From NCBI RefSeq assembly GCF_000421965.1, contig NZ_ATAY01000098.1, positions 62,001-126,000 on the forward strand: DNA of 64,000 nt, in the 5' to 3' direction. Both the position numbers and the translations under genes were made by a program. The number at the start of each line of letters is the position of its first letter. Within the stretch, counting starts at the first letter, position 1. The notes beneath the pieces are model-generated. The model ran no database searches, had not been told where the DNA came from, and saw nothing but the letters and a program-made list of their open reading frames with translations. The stretch is from Ruminiclostridium papyrosolvens C7 (lineage in GTDB: Bacteria; Bacillota; Clostridia; Acetivibrionales; DSM-1351). Positions 1 to 8,684 of this stretch are shown here, piece by piece.

Positions 1-250
1 TTAACAGACTTTTTTCAAAGTAGGCCAGTATAACTGCAACTCCAAGTCCTATGACAGCTGACAAAAGATGCCCTGTGGACATAAGTATATCAGGAAATAT
101 CATAGCTCCCAGAACTGCATAAGGCACGTATGCGAGAAATGCAGTTATAAATCGGGACTTTATTTTATTTTTGAACACAGCCATGGGAAGAACTCGTGGA
201 AAATATGTAACCAATGCCATAAGAAGTACTGCAATCAGAGTATCATTCAT
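1..250 (-). CDS. azlD: AzlD-family branched-chain amino acid transport protein (partial)
   Basis: The gene runs off the left edge; about 83 codons are visible of the roughly 100-110 usual for AzlD. The visible protein begins MNDTLIAVLLMALVTYFPRV and consists of hydrophobic helices, as expected for the small partner of AzlC. In this family AzlC and AzlD together form a two-component exporter of branched-chain amino acids. The ATG at 250 overlaps the azlC stop by 8 bp, so the pair is probably translationally coupled. An ATG at 246 closes after three codons, so the 250 start is preferred. Confidence 0.85.
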   Translation of the reverse strand, partial: MNDTLIAVLLMALVTYFPRVLPMAVFKNKIKSRFITAFLAYVPYAVLGAMIFPDILMSTGHLLSAVIGLGVAVILAYFEKSLL

Positions 251-989
251 TTGCCGTATCCTCCATTGGGAAAAACTTTGCACCTATTGTACATGCAATA
301 AAGGTGGCTATGATTATTCTCCATCCTCCTGAAACAACAGAAAATACAGGTACCCATTTTATAATAGAACTTATAAATATAGCGCAGCCTGCCACAATCA
401 GAGCCGCTTTTGACCTCTTTGCCGCCGGTATTACAAGGGCAATAAACATAGCGTATAAAGCAATGCCCATTGAATTCTGCAAAGATTCGGGCAGTATAGT
501 ACACACTAAAGCACCTGCTGCGGTGCCTGCCGCCCACCCGATATAGGGCAGCACTTCAAGTCCTGTCATAAAGGAAAAGGTTATATCCTTTTTTTGCATG
601 GCAGCTACTGTAAAGGTTTCATCTGTGATTCCGAAAGACATTAGCCAACGTTTATATCCCGGTATACCCTCAACAATTTTCTGAGATAGTGACAAGGACA
701 TAAGCATGTATCTGATATTTATAACAAAGGTGGTAATTGTAATTTCAGCAAGGCCCGCTCCTGCTATAATCAGGTTTGTCCCCGCAAACTGTCCCGCCGA
801 AGTGAGGTTTGTCATTGATATTAATACGACTATCCAAACAGGTATTCCGCCCTTTACAGCCATAAGCCCGAACGTAAAAGATACGGGAAAATACCCCAAG
901 GCTATAGGAAGGCTTTGTTTTGAACCGTCAAGGAAATCGTGGAATGCCGTGTGCTTGCTATGTAATACTTTCTCTTGCTTAGTTAACAT
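243..989 (-). CDS. azlC: AzlC-family branched-chain amino acid permease
   Basis: A 248-residue membrane protein of normal AzlC length. The N-terminal region contains the family pattern LPIALGYFPVSFTFGL, followed by several hydrophobic segments and the conserved NIRYMLMS stretch near residue 90. AzlC is the large subunit of the AzlCD exporter, which exports leucine, isoleucine and valine analogues. The start has an AAAGGA-type ribosome-binding site. The gene overlaps azlD downstream and is separated from the next cluster by a strong hairpin at 1065-1106. Transport direction and substrate come from the family, not from this sequence. Confidence 0.92.
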   Translation of the reverse strand: MLTKQEKVLHSKHTAFHDFLDGSKQSLPIALGYFPVSFTFGLMAVKGGIPVWIVVLISMTNLTSAGQFAGTNLIIAGAGLAEITITTFVINIRYMLMSLSLSQKIVEGIPGYKRWLMSFGITDETFTVAAMQKKDITFSFMTGLEVLPYIGWAAGTAAGALVCTILPESLQNSMGIALYAMFIALVIPAAKRSKAALIVAGCAIFISSIIKWVPVFSVVSGGWRIIIATFIACTIGAKFFPMEDTANE

Positions 990-1064
990 TTCTAATATCC
1001 TTTTTTCATTTTCTTATGAATTAACAACAAGTAGTATTATAACATAGAAAGTGCAGTATTCTCA

Positions 1065-1106
1065 TCAAAAAACTCTTACCTCGGTTTAGAGGTAAGAGTT
1101 TTTTGA
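1065..1106. terminator. Bidirectional rho-independent terminator
   Basis: A perfect 18-bp inverted repeat (arms 1065-1082 and 1089-1106) with a 6-nt loop. The arms carry A and T runs at their outer ends, so the hairpin can terminate in either direction. It lies directly after the minus-strand RiPP operon and separates it from azlCD. Confidence 0.9.
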
Positions 1107-1124
1107 TACCTATCCAATCTAAAA

Positions 1125-1409
1125 TTATGATATATTCCTTAGTTTCATTTCATTTTGCACAATTTCCAATATACCGCCAAAGGTAGAAAATTTTCCGTTG
1201 GCAATTTCCTCTTGAGGAATTGTAATATTGAACTGGCTCTTTACATCAAAGTATATGTATAGTAAATCTCTTGCGGATAACCGTATTTCTTCTCCTAAAA
1301 GATTTTTAGAATAATAATCCTTGTCCCATTTAGTAAAATCGATATTAATCCTTTTTTTAAAAATTTGGATAAGCCCTTCTTTTGTATTATCTGACAGTAA
1401 ATTATCCAT
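1125..1409 (-). CDS. Peptide maturation system acyl carrier-related protein
   Basis: A 94-residue acidic protein resembling the acyl-carrier-related family found with clostridial Cys-rich RiPP maturases (TIGR04069 type, from memory). The sequence LLGEEIRLSARDLLYIYFDVK occupies the place of the usual carrier helix. The serine in RLSARDL could correspond to a phosphopantetheine site, but the classical DSL motif is absent. It is the last gene of the cluster, 15 bp after the TIGR04066-like gene and just before the terminator. Its job is not established; a scaffold or carrier role in peptide maturation is inference from the family name and position. Confidence 0.72.
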   Translation of the reverse strand: MDNLLSDNTKEGLIQIFKKRINIDFTKWDKDYYSKNLLGEEIRLSARDLLYIYFDVKSQFNITIPQEEIANGKFSTFGGILEIVQNEMKLRNIS

Positions 1410-1424
1410 AGTGAGTTTTCTCCT

Positions 1425-2552
1425 TTATACTATCTGTACATTACCGTACCCGGTAAGTTTTTCAATAGTTTGGTGTACCATATTATCGGAATCATCTTTA
1501 TTTAGAATATTAAATACAGGTATTTTGTTTTCGGTAAACTTTGTTTTCTTCTCATCAATAAACTTGTAATCCAATGAAGTATAAGACTGCACATATTCCT
1601 CATATGATCTTTCCCAATCAAATTGCATGTTTGCAACATTGAAAAAGTCAACATCAAATCCAAGTTTATATTTTATTGAATTTGCATACATATCAAATCC
1701 TTCAGCCTTGTAATCTTCATATAGTAAACTGGCAATAACAACGTCCGGGAAAACTGCATGAGATATTTCAAAGGCAAGTAAACCGAATTTGTTGGTAAAC
1801 TTCCTGTTAAACGGCATAATACCACCGGGTACTCCGATAATTATAATATCGGGCTCTTCGGTCATTTCAATTTTCTTGATGAATCTATTGAACATCAATA
1901 CTTTATTTATATCAGAAATAGCATTTCCATACATAAATGAAGGGAAAGAATGGAACCCCATCATCTCACAGTATGACCTAGTGCCTATCTGACTTATTTT
2001 ATATCCTGATTTCTGAATTTTTTCCCTTAGTGCAAGCTGGATTTCAAATTTATTTGTTTTCTCAGATATTCCAACCGTCAAAATAACAGGTGTATCTATT
2101 TCTTCAATACTTTCGTTATAAATAGCTATCTCCTCTGGCAGAACATTCTGAATTCCGTCAAAGTACTTGAAATACACTCCCTCACAATTACACAGAGACG
2201 AAATTTCTTTAATAGCCTCTCCATCCAATTTCAATGAGCATATTATGTTTTTTTTCAATTTTACTGCCAATTTAATTTTATTAAATATATACTTTTCAAA
2301 ATCAAACGGTAAATGCGATTCAACAATCATTACGGTATCGCATAAGTCCAGTGATTTTTCAAAATCTGCAGATACCAAGATGCCTATATCGGGTCCTCTA
2401 TCTGCAATACCAGCATCTTTTCCTGTTAAGCCCCATCCATTTGGAGATACAAGGCACGATATGTCATATTCCGTAAGCAAAGACCTGTGCCTTAATACCG
2501 GAGTAAATTCCATATTGTACGGATAAATCAAAAGCCTCTCGTTTTTTTCCAT
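1425..2552 (-). CDS. TIGR04066-type peptide maturation system protein
   Basis: A protein of about 375 residues beginning MEKNERLLIYPYNMEFTPVL. This start has a strong GGAGG site 8 nt upstream; an in-frame ATG 30 bp further up lacks one. The sequence shows alternating beta/alpha patches but no recognisable catalytic motif. It resembles a family seen only beside clostridial radical SAM maturases of Cys-rich peptides. A region near the middle (EEPDIIIIGVPGGIMPFN) looks like a Rossmann-type loop. It follows the maturase gene closely, so the two are probably co-translated. The biochemical role is unknown. Confidence 0.72.
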   Translation of the reverse strand: MEKNERLLIYPYNMEFTPVLRHRSLLTEYDISCLVSPNGWGLTGKDAGIADRGPDIGILVSADFEKSLDLCDTVMIVESHLPFDFEKYIFNKIKLAVKLKKNIICSLKLDGEAIKEISSLCNCEGVYFKYFDGIQNVLPEEIAIYNESIEEIDTPVILTVGISEKTNKFEIQLALREKIQKSGYKISQIGTRSYCEMMGFHSFPSFMYGNAISDINKVLMFNRFIKKIEMTEEPDIIIIGVPGGIMPFNRKFTNKFGLLAFEISHAVFPDVVIASLLYEDYKAEGFDMYANSIKYKLGFDVDFFNVANMQFDWERSYEEYVQSYTSLDYKFIDEKKTKFTENKIPVFNILNKDDSDNMVHQTIEKLTGYGNVQIV

Positions 2553-2578
2553 ATTAACCCCCTCCATTATTACAGCTT

Positions 2579-4042
2579 TCACTCCGCCATATCGAAAGCA
2601 TGAATCTCTTCGCCTAATTCAGCCCCAAATTCCCTTAAAGTGCAAATATCCTTCAATATACTATCAGCTGAGTTTCTTTCATAACTGCATCTTGAAACCT
2701 TCTTTTCCATTGAAAGACCATCATTTTCATCTGCTGCTGCTGCACATAAATTACAAAACATAAGTGCCCAACAGTTTATACACTTCTTTTCACTTATTTT
2801 CCCTACATTAAGCAAAGATAGTATTTTATCAACATCAAAACCAGCATCTATATTTCCTATTTTCATGTGTGGCGATGCTTCACTAACCCTTTCACACGGG
2901 TAGAAATTACCGCCAACATCCATAAACAGCCTTTGAACCCCAGGTACGCATGGTCCTCCATGATGAATTTTATCAGGTAGCTCTGGTCTCATTTGCAATC
3001 GACCGTACCTATCCTTTCTTTCCGTGTAATGCCTCAATAGTAGTTTTGATGTATATTTCTCGTCCAGATAACCAAGCCTTGATAAAAATATCTTAAAATA
3101 TTCATATTGAGTTTCAGAAATATAATTATCAGATGTTTTTACAGTATCTTTTCTGTATAAATTAGATATTTCTGAAGCCATAATATTTGCTTCTTTTGCT
3201 ATTTCAAAATCAACAAAAAAATTATTTACACAGCTAAACTCATTCTGCGGATCTAACACAGCATTAAAAGCAATATTAGTACTTAAATAATCAGAAAATT
3301 TAGTTTTAATCATCTCTAAGTTTTCCATTACTTTTTCAAAAGTCCCCCTATCATCATATCCATAAACCCTGTTCTTGTTATGCACCTCAGAAGGGCCATC
3401 AAGACTTATTAGCAAATGTACATTATGCTTTTGAAAATAATTTACAATCTCTTCAGTTAAAAGGGTTGCATTTGTTGTCAAGTTTAAGTGAATATTTTTT
3501 CCCTCTGCTCTTTCTTCAAAGTACTCAATACAATTTTTTATAAATTCAAATTCAAGCAGAGGCTCACCCCCATAGAAAGCCAACAAGCCATTCTCATTAT
3601 CTTTTGAATGCTCAATATAAAAATCTATTCCCTTTTTGGCTGTCTCAAGAGTCATTTTCTCATTTGAATGATCCCTATTTTCATAATTTCCTGAGTAAAC
3701 ACAGTATTTGCACCTGAGATTACATTGCTTTGTTATCTGCAGTGTAATCATTTTAACTTTATTATTGAGGTGGCTTAAAATTGTATCATTTAAAGGATGG
3801 TACATTTCCTTTGGCCTTTTTTCTGATAAGAAACCTAAAACACGCAAATGATCAATTGACTCTACAGCTTGTGTACTGAATTCCGAGGTGGTGCATTTAC
3901 CGGTATCATCACTATCTCTATAATAATCGAGTATCTTATATTGCTCTTCCGATAAGCTGAGAATGACATTTTTGTTGACGTCATATAAATAATGCCCTCC
4001 AGGAGTTTTAAACAGGTGTATGAAAGAATCCAAAACTATCAC
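2579..4042 (-). CDS. Radical SAM/SPASM maturase of Cys-rich peptide (CcpM-like)
   Basis: A 487-residue radical SAM enzyme. Residues 1-95 form a PqqD-like or RiPP-recognition region, with FIHLFKTPGGHYLYDV at the start. C107, C111 and C114 make the CX3CX2C cluster motif (CNLRCKYC), followed by FYGGEPLLEF. A C-terminal SPASM region at about 365-455 has many cysteines (CVPGV, CERVSE, CINCWALMFCNLC). Such enzymes usually install thioether or similar crosslinks on cysteine-rich precursors. The precursor gene lies immediately upstream. The apparent start is GTG with a GGAGG only 2 nt away; a TTG three codons later has better spacing, so the start is uncertain. Confidence 0.88.
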   Translation of the reverse strand: MIVLDSFIHLFKTPGGHYLYDVNKNVILSLSEEQYKILDYYRDSDDTGKCTTSEFSTQAVESIDHLRVLGFLSEKRPKEMYHPLNDTILSHLNNKVKMITLQITKQCNLRCKYCVYSGNYENRDHSNEKMTLETAKKGIDFYIEHSKDNENGLLAFYGGEPLLEFEFIKNCIEYFEERAEGKNIHLNLTTNATLLTEEIVNYFQKHNVHLLISLDGPSEVHNKNRVYGYDDRGTFEKVMENLEMIKTKFSDYLSTNIAFNAVLDPQNEFSCVNNFFVDFEIAKEANIMASEISNLYRKDTVKTSDNYISETQYEYFKIFLSRLGYLDEKYTSKLLLRHYTERKDRYGRLQMRPELPDKIHHGGPCVPGVQRLFMDVGGNFYPCERVSEASPHMKIGNIDAGFDVDKILSLLNVGKISEKKCINCWALMFCNLCAAAADENDGLSMEKKVSRCSYERNSADSILKDICTLREFGAELGEEIHAFDMAE

Positions 4043-4058
4043 TTCCTCCTTATTAATT

Positions 4059-4097
4059 AAAATTAACCGGAATATAAACTGTATTCCGGTTAATTTT
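4059..4097 (-). terminator. Hairpin between precursor and maturase genes (partial terminator)
   Basis: A perfect 16-bp inverted repeat (arms 4059-4074 and 4082-4097) with a 7-nt loop. On the minus strand it is followed by a T-rich stretch. It sits between the short precursor gene and the maturase gene. Such read-through hairpins are common in bacteriocin operons and let the precursor be made in excess over its enzymes. That role is inferred here. Confidence 0.8.
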
Positions 4098-4117
4098 TAG
4101 CATGAATTACCAATAAA

Positions 4118-4312
4118 TTACGAATTGTAAGTATTAGTGAGATAAGCGCCAGTCGACACATCGTTTCGGTTATTCTGAAGAATATTCACCATAACTGTAG
4201 TGTCCCCACAGCTTGAATAACTACAAGCACAATTGCCGCAATAACTACATACGCACCAGTATGCCTCTATTGTTTCCATACCGTTATGTATTTTTTTACC
4301 TAACTTTTTCAT
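4118..4312 (-). CDS. Cys-rich RiPP precursor peptide (CLI_3235/Clo7bot-like)
   Basis: A 64-residue peptide starting MKKLGKKIHNGMETIEAY, a leader typical of clostridial Cys-rich bacteriocin-like precursors. Six cysteines follow at residues 20, 22, 25, 28, 30 and 35 in a dense C-C-C-C-C-C block, then a polar Asn/Thr-rich tail. The start is chosen at 4312, where GGAGGT lies 6 nt upstream; a longer reading frame upstream has no ribosome-binding site. The exporter gene lies before it and the radical SAM maturase after it. The leader is probably residues 1-18 and the core the Cys-rich part. Final modification and activity cannot be read from sequence. Confidence 0.85.
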   Translation of the reverse strand: MKKLGKKIHNGMETIEAYWCVCSYCGNCACSYSSCGDTTVMVNILQNNRNDVSTGAYLTNTYNS

Positions 4313-4415
4313 ATTTTCACCTCCATTTCGTATATTCAGATTTATTAAATTAGGTCTGACTTTATTTAAGCTCACTAAGCTTTACCGCGGATAAACCTTG
4401 TGAGTTCAAATCCTA

Positions 4416-6134
4416 TTAAACAGCACCGTTCATAACAAGAAAATCATTATAATTATCGAATTGGTGTATGCTACCATTATCCACGACTAAAATTCTATCC
4501 ACTTTAGTCAATATATCAGGCTTGTGGCTTATTATTAAAACCGTTTTGTCATTAAAATCCCGAGTCAAAAGTTGGTTTAAATACATCTCAGATTCCACGT
4601 CATAATTTGCTGTGGCTTCATCAAGAATAAGTATTTTTGCTTCCCTTGCAAAAGCTCTTGCTACAGCTATTTTCTGCCTTTGTCCACCTGATAGCTTAGA
4701 ACCATTTCTGCCTACCTCACTTTTGTACTTTAAGGGCATGTCCTTTATGAACTCATATGCACCACTTCGCTTTGCAGCCCTTTTTATATTTGCTTCATCT
4801 TTTTTTAATCCGATAGATATGTTACCTTCAATTGATGTGTCAAAAAGATACAAATCCTGACTAACTACTGATATCAAGCTTCTATAATCCTTTAGGTTAA
4901 TACTGCTTACATCGGTTCCGTCTAGTTCAATTTTCCCATTATCAGGCTTATAAAATCTTAACAGCAGATTAATAAATGTGCTCTTTCCTGAGCCGTTTGC
5001 CCCTATAATAGCTATCTTTTCTCCCGGATTTATTTCAAGATTAATATTGTTTAAAATTTGTTCATCTTCTCTATATGAAAATCTAACATTACTAAACTTT
5101 ATCTTACCTTTGATTTTGCTTGCATCCAATCTTACAAGGTTTTTAGTCTTTTCTTCAGTTTCTGTTTCCATATCAATAAATTCGAAATACCTTTTTGCAG
5201 AAGGAATTATATTAGAAAAATTATATCCAATATTCAATATTGCTGATATTGGACCAATAACATACGCACTATATGTTAAAAAAGCAAACAAACCTCCAAT
5301 GGTAACACCATTCTGGAAAACAATATATGCTCCAAGTATGTATAACATACAATTAATTCCCTGAAACACTATACTTTCAGAGTACTCATTAAACTTGTCT
5401 AAAAAAGCTAATTTTATATTCATTTTGACAATATTTTTTTGTTTCTTTATAAATTCACCTATTTTTATCCTGTCAATCCCCAATAGTTTTATTTCCTTAA
5501 TACCGGTTATGGTATCTCCGTACCAGGATGAGTACTCCCTGTTATACTCCAGAAACTCCTTAAACATCGATTTTCTCTTTTTTGCAAGAAATTTTACGGT
5601 GAAATACCGAATGGGAACTACAAAAATTACCACTATAGTTAGTTTCCAATCGATAAGCAATAAGCCGACTAAGCCTCCGATAATTCTGAATATCTGAGAT
5701 ACTATTATAAAAGTACCCTTATCGCATATCCTTGATATATTTCCAACATCCATTCCGATGTTACCCATGATTTCAGAAAAATTTGTACTATTAAAGTATT
5801 GCAGTTTAAGCTTCAAAAGATGTTTAAATGCTGCCTTTTGTAACGAATACTGGAACATAGAATTTAAATAAGAAAAATATTTTGTTTCAAGTAAGCCAAT
5901 TGCTTGATCAATTAAAACCAACGCAAAAGTAAAAAGAGAAAATTTAACTACTATCCCGAAATTACTTTTAAGTAGACCTCTATCCATAACTTGTTTGCTG
6001 AGTAGCGGAAAAAGCATACTGATACCGGCAGAAGCAATAATACATACAAAAATAATACTGATTTTTTTAATGTATGGCCTTAAAAGTTTTAAAATTCTTT
6101 TTAGAATGTTATTGGTATCTTTAGAAAATAGCAT
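4416..6134 (-). CDS. ABC exporter (fused permease and ATPase), RiPP cluster
   Basis: About 572 residues: six predicted transmembrane helices in residues 20-300, then an ATPase domain with Walker A GANGSGKST near residue 377, LSGGQRQKIAVARA near 480 and Walker B ILILDEATANYD. There is no N-terminal C39 peptidase domain, so leader removal must come from elsewhere. It is the first gene of the RiPP operon and most likely exports the mature peptide. The longest frame starts with TTG at 6152 without a clear ribosome-binding site; ATG at 6134 has GAGGT just upstream and is preferred, though its spacing is short. Confidence 0.88.
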   Translation of the reverse strand: MLFSKDTNNILKRILKLLRPYIKKISIIFVCIIASAGISMLFPLLSKQVMDRGLLKSNFGIVVKFSLFTFALVLIDQAIGLLETKYFSYLNSMFQYSLQKAAFKHLLKLKLQYFNSTNFSEIMGNIGMDVGNISRICDKGTFIIVSQIFRIIGGLVGLLLIDWKLTIVVIFVVPIRYFTVKFLAKKRKSMFKEFLEYNREYSSWYGDTITGIKEIKLLGIDRIKIGEFIKKQKNIVKMNIKLAFLDKFNEYSESIVFQGINCMLYILGAYIVFQNGVTIGGLFAFLTYSAYVIGPISAILNIGYNFSNIIPSAKRYFEFIDMETETEEKTKNLVRLDASKIKGKIKFSNVRFSYREDEQILNNINLEINPGEKIAIIGANGSGKSTFINLLLRFYKPDNGKIELDGTDVSSINLKDYRSLISVVSQDLYLFDTSIEGNISIGLKKDEANIKRAAKRSGAYEFIKDMPLKYKSEVGRNGSKLSGGQRQKIAVARAFAREAKILILDEATANYDVESEMYLNQLLTRDFNDKTVLIISHKPDILTKVDRILVVDNGSIHQFDNYNDFLVMNGAV

Positions 6135-6170
6135 TTTGACCTCATCAGACAATTTACTTTATTTTTTAAT

Positions 6171-6268
6171 TATGGTATATTGTACCATAAACTCTATGGT
6201 ATATCTACATACATAATTTGTCAAATATTAATTAATCGGATTATTTATAATTTCTTTCATTTATGGTA
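6171..6268. promoter_or_regulatory. Promoter with repeated TATGGTA operator-like boxes
   Basis: Four copies of TATGGTA or its complement occur at 6171-6177, 6183-6189 (inverted), 6195-6201 and 6262-6268. The first two form a palindrome with a 5-nt centre. On the minus strand, TTGACA (6219-6224) stands 17 nt from TACCAT (6196-6201), so one box overlaps the putative -10 of the RiPP operon. This is the arrangement expected for a repressor site in the divergent region between the RiPP operon and the 6360 gene. The binding protein is not identifiable. Confidence 0.6.
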
Positions 6269-6359
6269 TTATTTGTATGGAGGTAACGCTAAAAAAACCC
6301 CACCTAATATTACACAAGCACTTAACATGTTTAACACTTAAAGAAGTGAGGTAATACAA

Positions 6360-7361
6360 ATGGAATTAGAACTTAATCAGCCACCAATAAATTGTTATTT
6401 ACATCATGCCTATCCCCTAACTGTAGCAATGTCCCACAAAGATTTTAATTCATGGTTTTTCAGTAATTATATACAGTTACAAATTAATGTCAAATATTAT
6501 TTTTTGAATTTTTTTACATATCCAATATGCGGAAACTCTATTTTAAGTCCGTTAATAGATTACAAAATTTTAGATTTAGAATTTATATATAAATCAAATA
6601 CAAATATAATTGATTTTATAAAAAGCAGTTTAAACCTTGGATATTATGTAATGACTTATACGGATGAGTTTTTTATACCCCATAGAGTATCATACATGAA
6701 AAAACACTTTAGACATGAGATTATGATTTACGGTTATAATTTAGATAATAGTCTATTTCATGTAATAGGTTATAATGATACGGGTACTTATTATCCGTCA
6801 TGTGTTAGTTTTTCTGAGTTTGAAAACAGTTTCTTAAATTCTATAAAAAAAACCAATGATATAATATTAATGAAAGCCAAAGATAATACATCATATCGTC
6901 CATCATATGAATTTGATATGGAAAATGTTAAAAATCTACTATTCGACTATATTTTTTCTAAAAATACATCATTCAACTTGCGGACAATAGGAACCCCAAA
7001 CAATTTAGTATACGGAATTTCAGTATATGATCAACTGATAAAATATTATGAGAATATCCTTAAAAATGATTCTGAAGAAGAATGTGACATTAGACATTTT
7101 CATTTACTTTATGAACATAAAAAAACTATGGTGTCCCGCCTGGAGTACTTTGTTGAAAAGAAGTATATTGATACTAAAAATAATTTCATTAATATCTTTT
7201 ATAAATTAGAAAATGAAGCTTTAAATAATAGAAATATCTTAATTAAATATAATATTACTAAAAACAAAAATAAAATAAATACTGTAATTGAATCTCTACA
7301 TGAAATGTATAAGGAAGAAAAGAAGACAATTGAAGATTTATTAACAGGTATCTCATCATAA
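6360..7361 (+). CDS. Papain-fold (BtrH_N/C39-like) protein of unknown function
   Basis: A 333-residue soluble protein. The start PPINCYLHHAYPLTVAM places a cysteine at residue 12, and H119 (FRHEIMIYGYN) and D140 (VIGYND) follow with the spacing of the C39/BtrH N-terminal fold. The C-terminal third is Asn/Lys-rich and probably helical. BtrH-type proteins transfer acyl groups from carrier proteins; related folds cleave leader peptides. It is transcribed divergently from the RiPP operon, whose exporter lacks a peptidase domain, so a leader-processing or acyl-transfer role is possible but unproven. GAGGT precedes the ATG by 7 nt. The composition is very AT-rich. Confidence 0.55.
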   Translation: MELELNQPPINCYLHHAYPLTVAMSHKDFNSWFFSNYIQLQINVKYYFLNFFTYPICGNSILSPLIDYKILDLEFIYKSNTNIIDFIKSSLNLGYYVMTYTDEFFIPHRVSYMKKHFRHEIMIYGYNLDNSLFHVIGYNDTGTYYPSCVSFSEFENSFLNSIKKTNDIILMKAKDNTSYRPSYEFDMENVKNLLFDYIFSKNTSFNLRTIGTPNNLVYGISVYDQLIKYYENILKNDSEEECDIRHFHLLYEHKKTMVSRLEYFVEKKYIDTKNNFINIFYKLENEALNNRNILIKYNITKNKNKINTVIESLHEMYKEEKKTIEDLLTGISS

Positions 7362-7378
7362 GTTACGATTAGAAATAA

Positions 7379-8421
7379 TCAAGCTTTTGACTTAGCTAAC
7401 ATTTTTCTTATAACCGATACTAGTAATAGCACTACAGGAATAAAGAATCCTTCAGTAAAGGCTAGCGCGGGCCAAGTTTCAGTATCCCATCTTATTTGGT
7501 ATGGAACGCTTTTATATATAAATTGGGAAAAAACGGCTATAATTAGGCCAATTGGAATAACTATTTTTCTATAATCCGTAAGCTTCAATATCTGAGACAT
7601 ACCTTTAACTCCCAAATAGATGAAAAAAAATGTACTGATAAAATTAGTGGTTAACCAAACAGCTACTACAACGCCTTCAATTCTTTGGACTATAATACCT
7701 ACATCAACCTCAGTGCTAAGAACAAAGAGAGGGTAGCGTAAATTTGCTGTAATGGTGCCACCCAGTACCAAAATACACATCAGTACTCCTAAAAAGGCCA
7801 TAAACATACCTAATAAATAACCCAAAAACGTGGAACGTTTTGCATTTTTTATGTTACTAAAATAAGAAAGAGGAATCATATTTAGAATAATCATTGGCCA
7901 GGCGGATGGTTCTTTATATCTATATTGGGGGTAACCAGTATCAGGGTAAATAAATATAAAGGAAATAAGCCGTAAAAATAGATTGTTACAGCTCTATACA
8001 TGGCTTCCAAGCCATATAGCAGTGCAATTACTAAAGCGACTACAAATAATATGTTAGTTGGATAGGCCGATATTTCGGGAGTATATGTTGTTGTTATTAA
8101 ATCGCCGACATACCATATTATTTGAGTACCGGTTAAAAGTGCAGTAAAAACATAAATTATAGATAAAATATTCCCAAGCCATTTTCCAAGCAATAAACTA
8201 AATACTTCAATTAGCGTTTTATCCGGGTATAATTCCCTTAAATAAATGTTAATCCAAACAGACAATAAACCTAAAATAGTTGCAAAAATTGCAGAAATCC
8301 ATGCATCTCTTCCTGCTATAATTGCAGTACCGGAAGAAAGAAAAAGTGGACTGGAACCAAAAACAAAACCGGAGGTTGTTATCATAAACTGTACATTTGA
8401 TATTTTAATTTTGTCGTTCAT
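7379..8421 (-). pseudogene. gerB: Spore germination receptor B subunit, frameshifted (gerB)
   Basis: Two adjacent frames together give most of a GerB permease. The first (8421 to 7891) starts MNDKIKISNVQFMITTSGFVFG and ends soon after TPNIDIKN; the second (7894 to 7379) continues with IPLSYFSNIKNAKRSTFLGY to a normal C terminus. Comparison with the GerB pattern suggests about 25 residues of the central loop are missing at the junction near 7890-7900, with a frameshift. The two halves overlap by ATGA, so coupled translation of two pieces is conceivable, but the missing segment argues for inactivation. GerB subunits are amino acid permease-like membrane proteins of the spore inner membrane. Confidence 0.8.
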
Positions 8422-8449
8422 TCGCTCACCTCCAAAAAGCGGTTTAAAG

Positions 8450-8680
8450 TTAGTTCTTTAATAAATCAGAAAACGGAGAAAATACCCATGCTACCCAGTC
8501 AGAGGGATTTGATATTTTAACATTAAGGCTTCTTAAAATTGCCATAATAACACCCAAGGCAAGTAATATACAAAAGGCCCATAAGTCTCTATAACTTTTA
8601 CTATTAACCATTTGGGGAATTTCAAAAAAGCACAATATAGTACTGAAGGTCAATACTAATATAATAGATACAATAGGCAT
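8450..8680 (-). CDS. Small two-helix germinant receptor-associated protein (D-subunit-like)
   Basis: A 76-residue protein with two hydrophobic segments (MPIVSIILVLTFSTILCFFE and LWAFCILLALGVIMAILRSL). Small two-helix D proteins are known from many ger operons, where they modulate receptor activity. It lies between gerC and gerB, immediately after the true end of the gerC coding sequence. Its ribosome-binding site (AAAGGGAAG) is inside the final gerC codons, which supports the idea that gerC originally read through to 8685. The match is by size, topology and position only. Confidence 0.65.
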   Translation of the reverse strand: MPIVSIILVLTFSTILCFFEIPQMVNSKSYRDLWAFCILLALGVIMAILRSLNVKISNPSDWVAWVFSPFSDLLKN

Positions 8681-8684
8681 ATTA

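Noticed and set aside
6277..6354. A 25-codon reading frame just before the 6360 gene
   Set aside because: There is no ribosome-binding site and the sequence has no recognisable leader or protein features; it overlaps the region with the real start's RBS.
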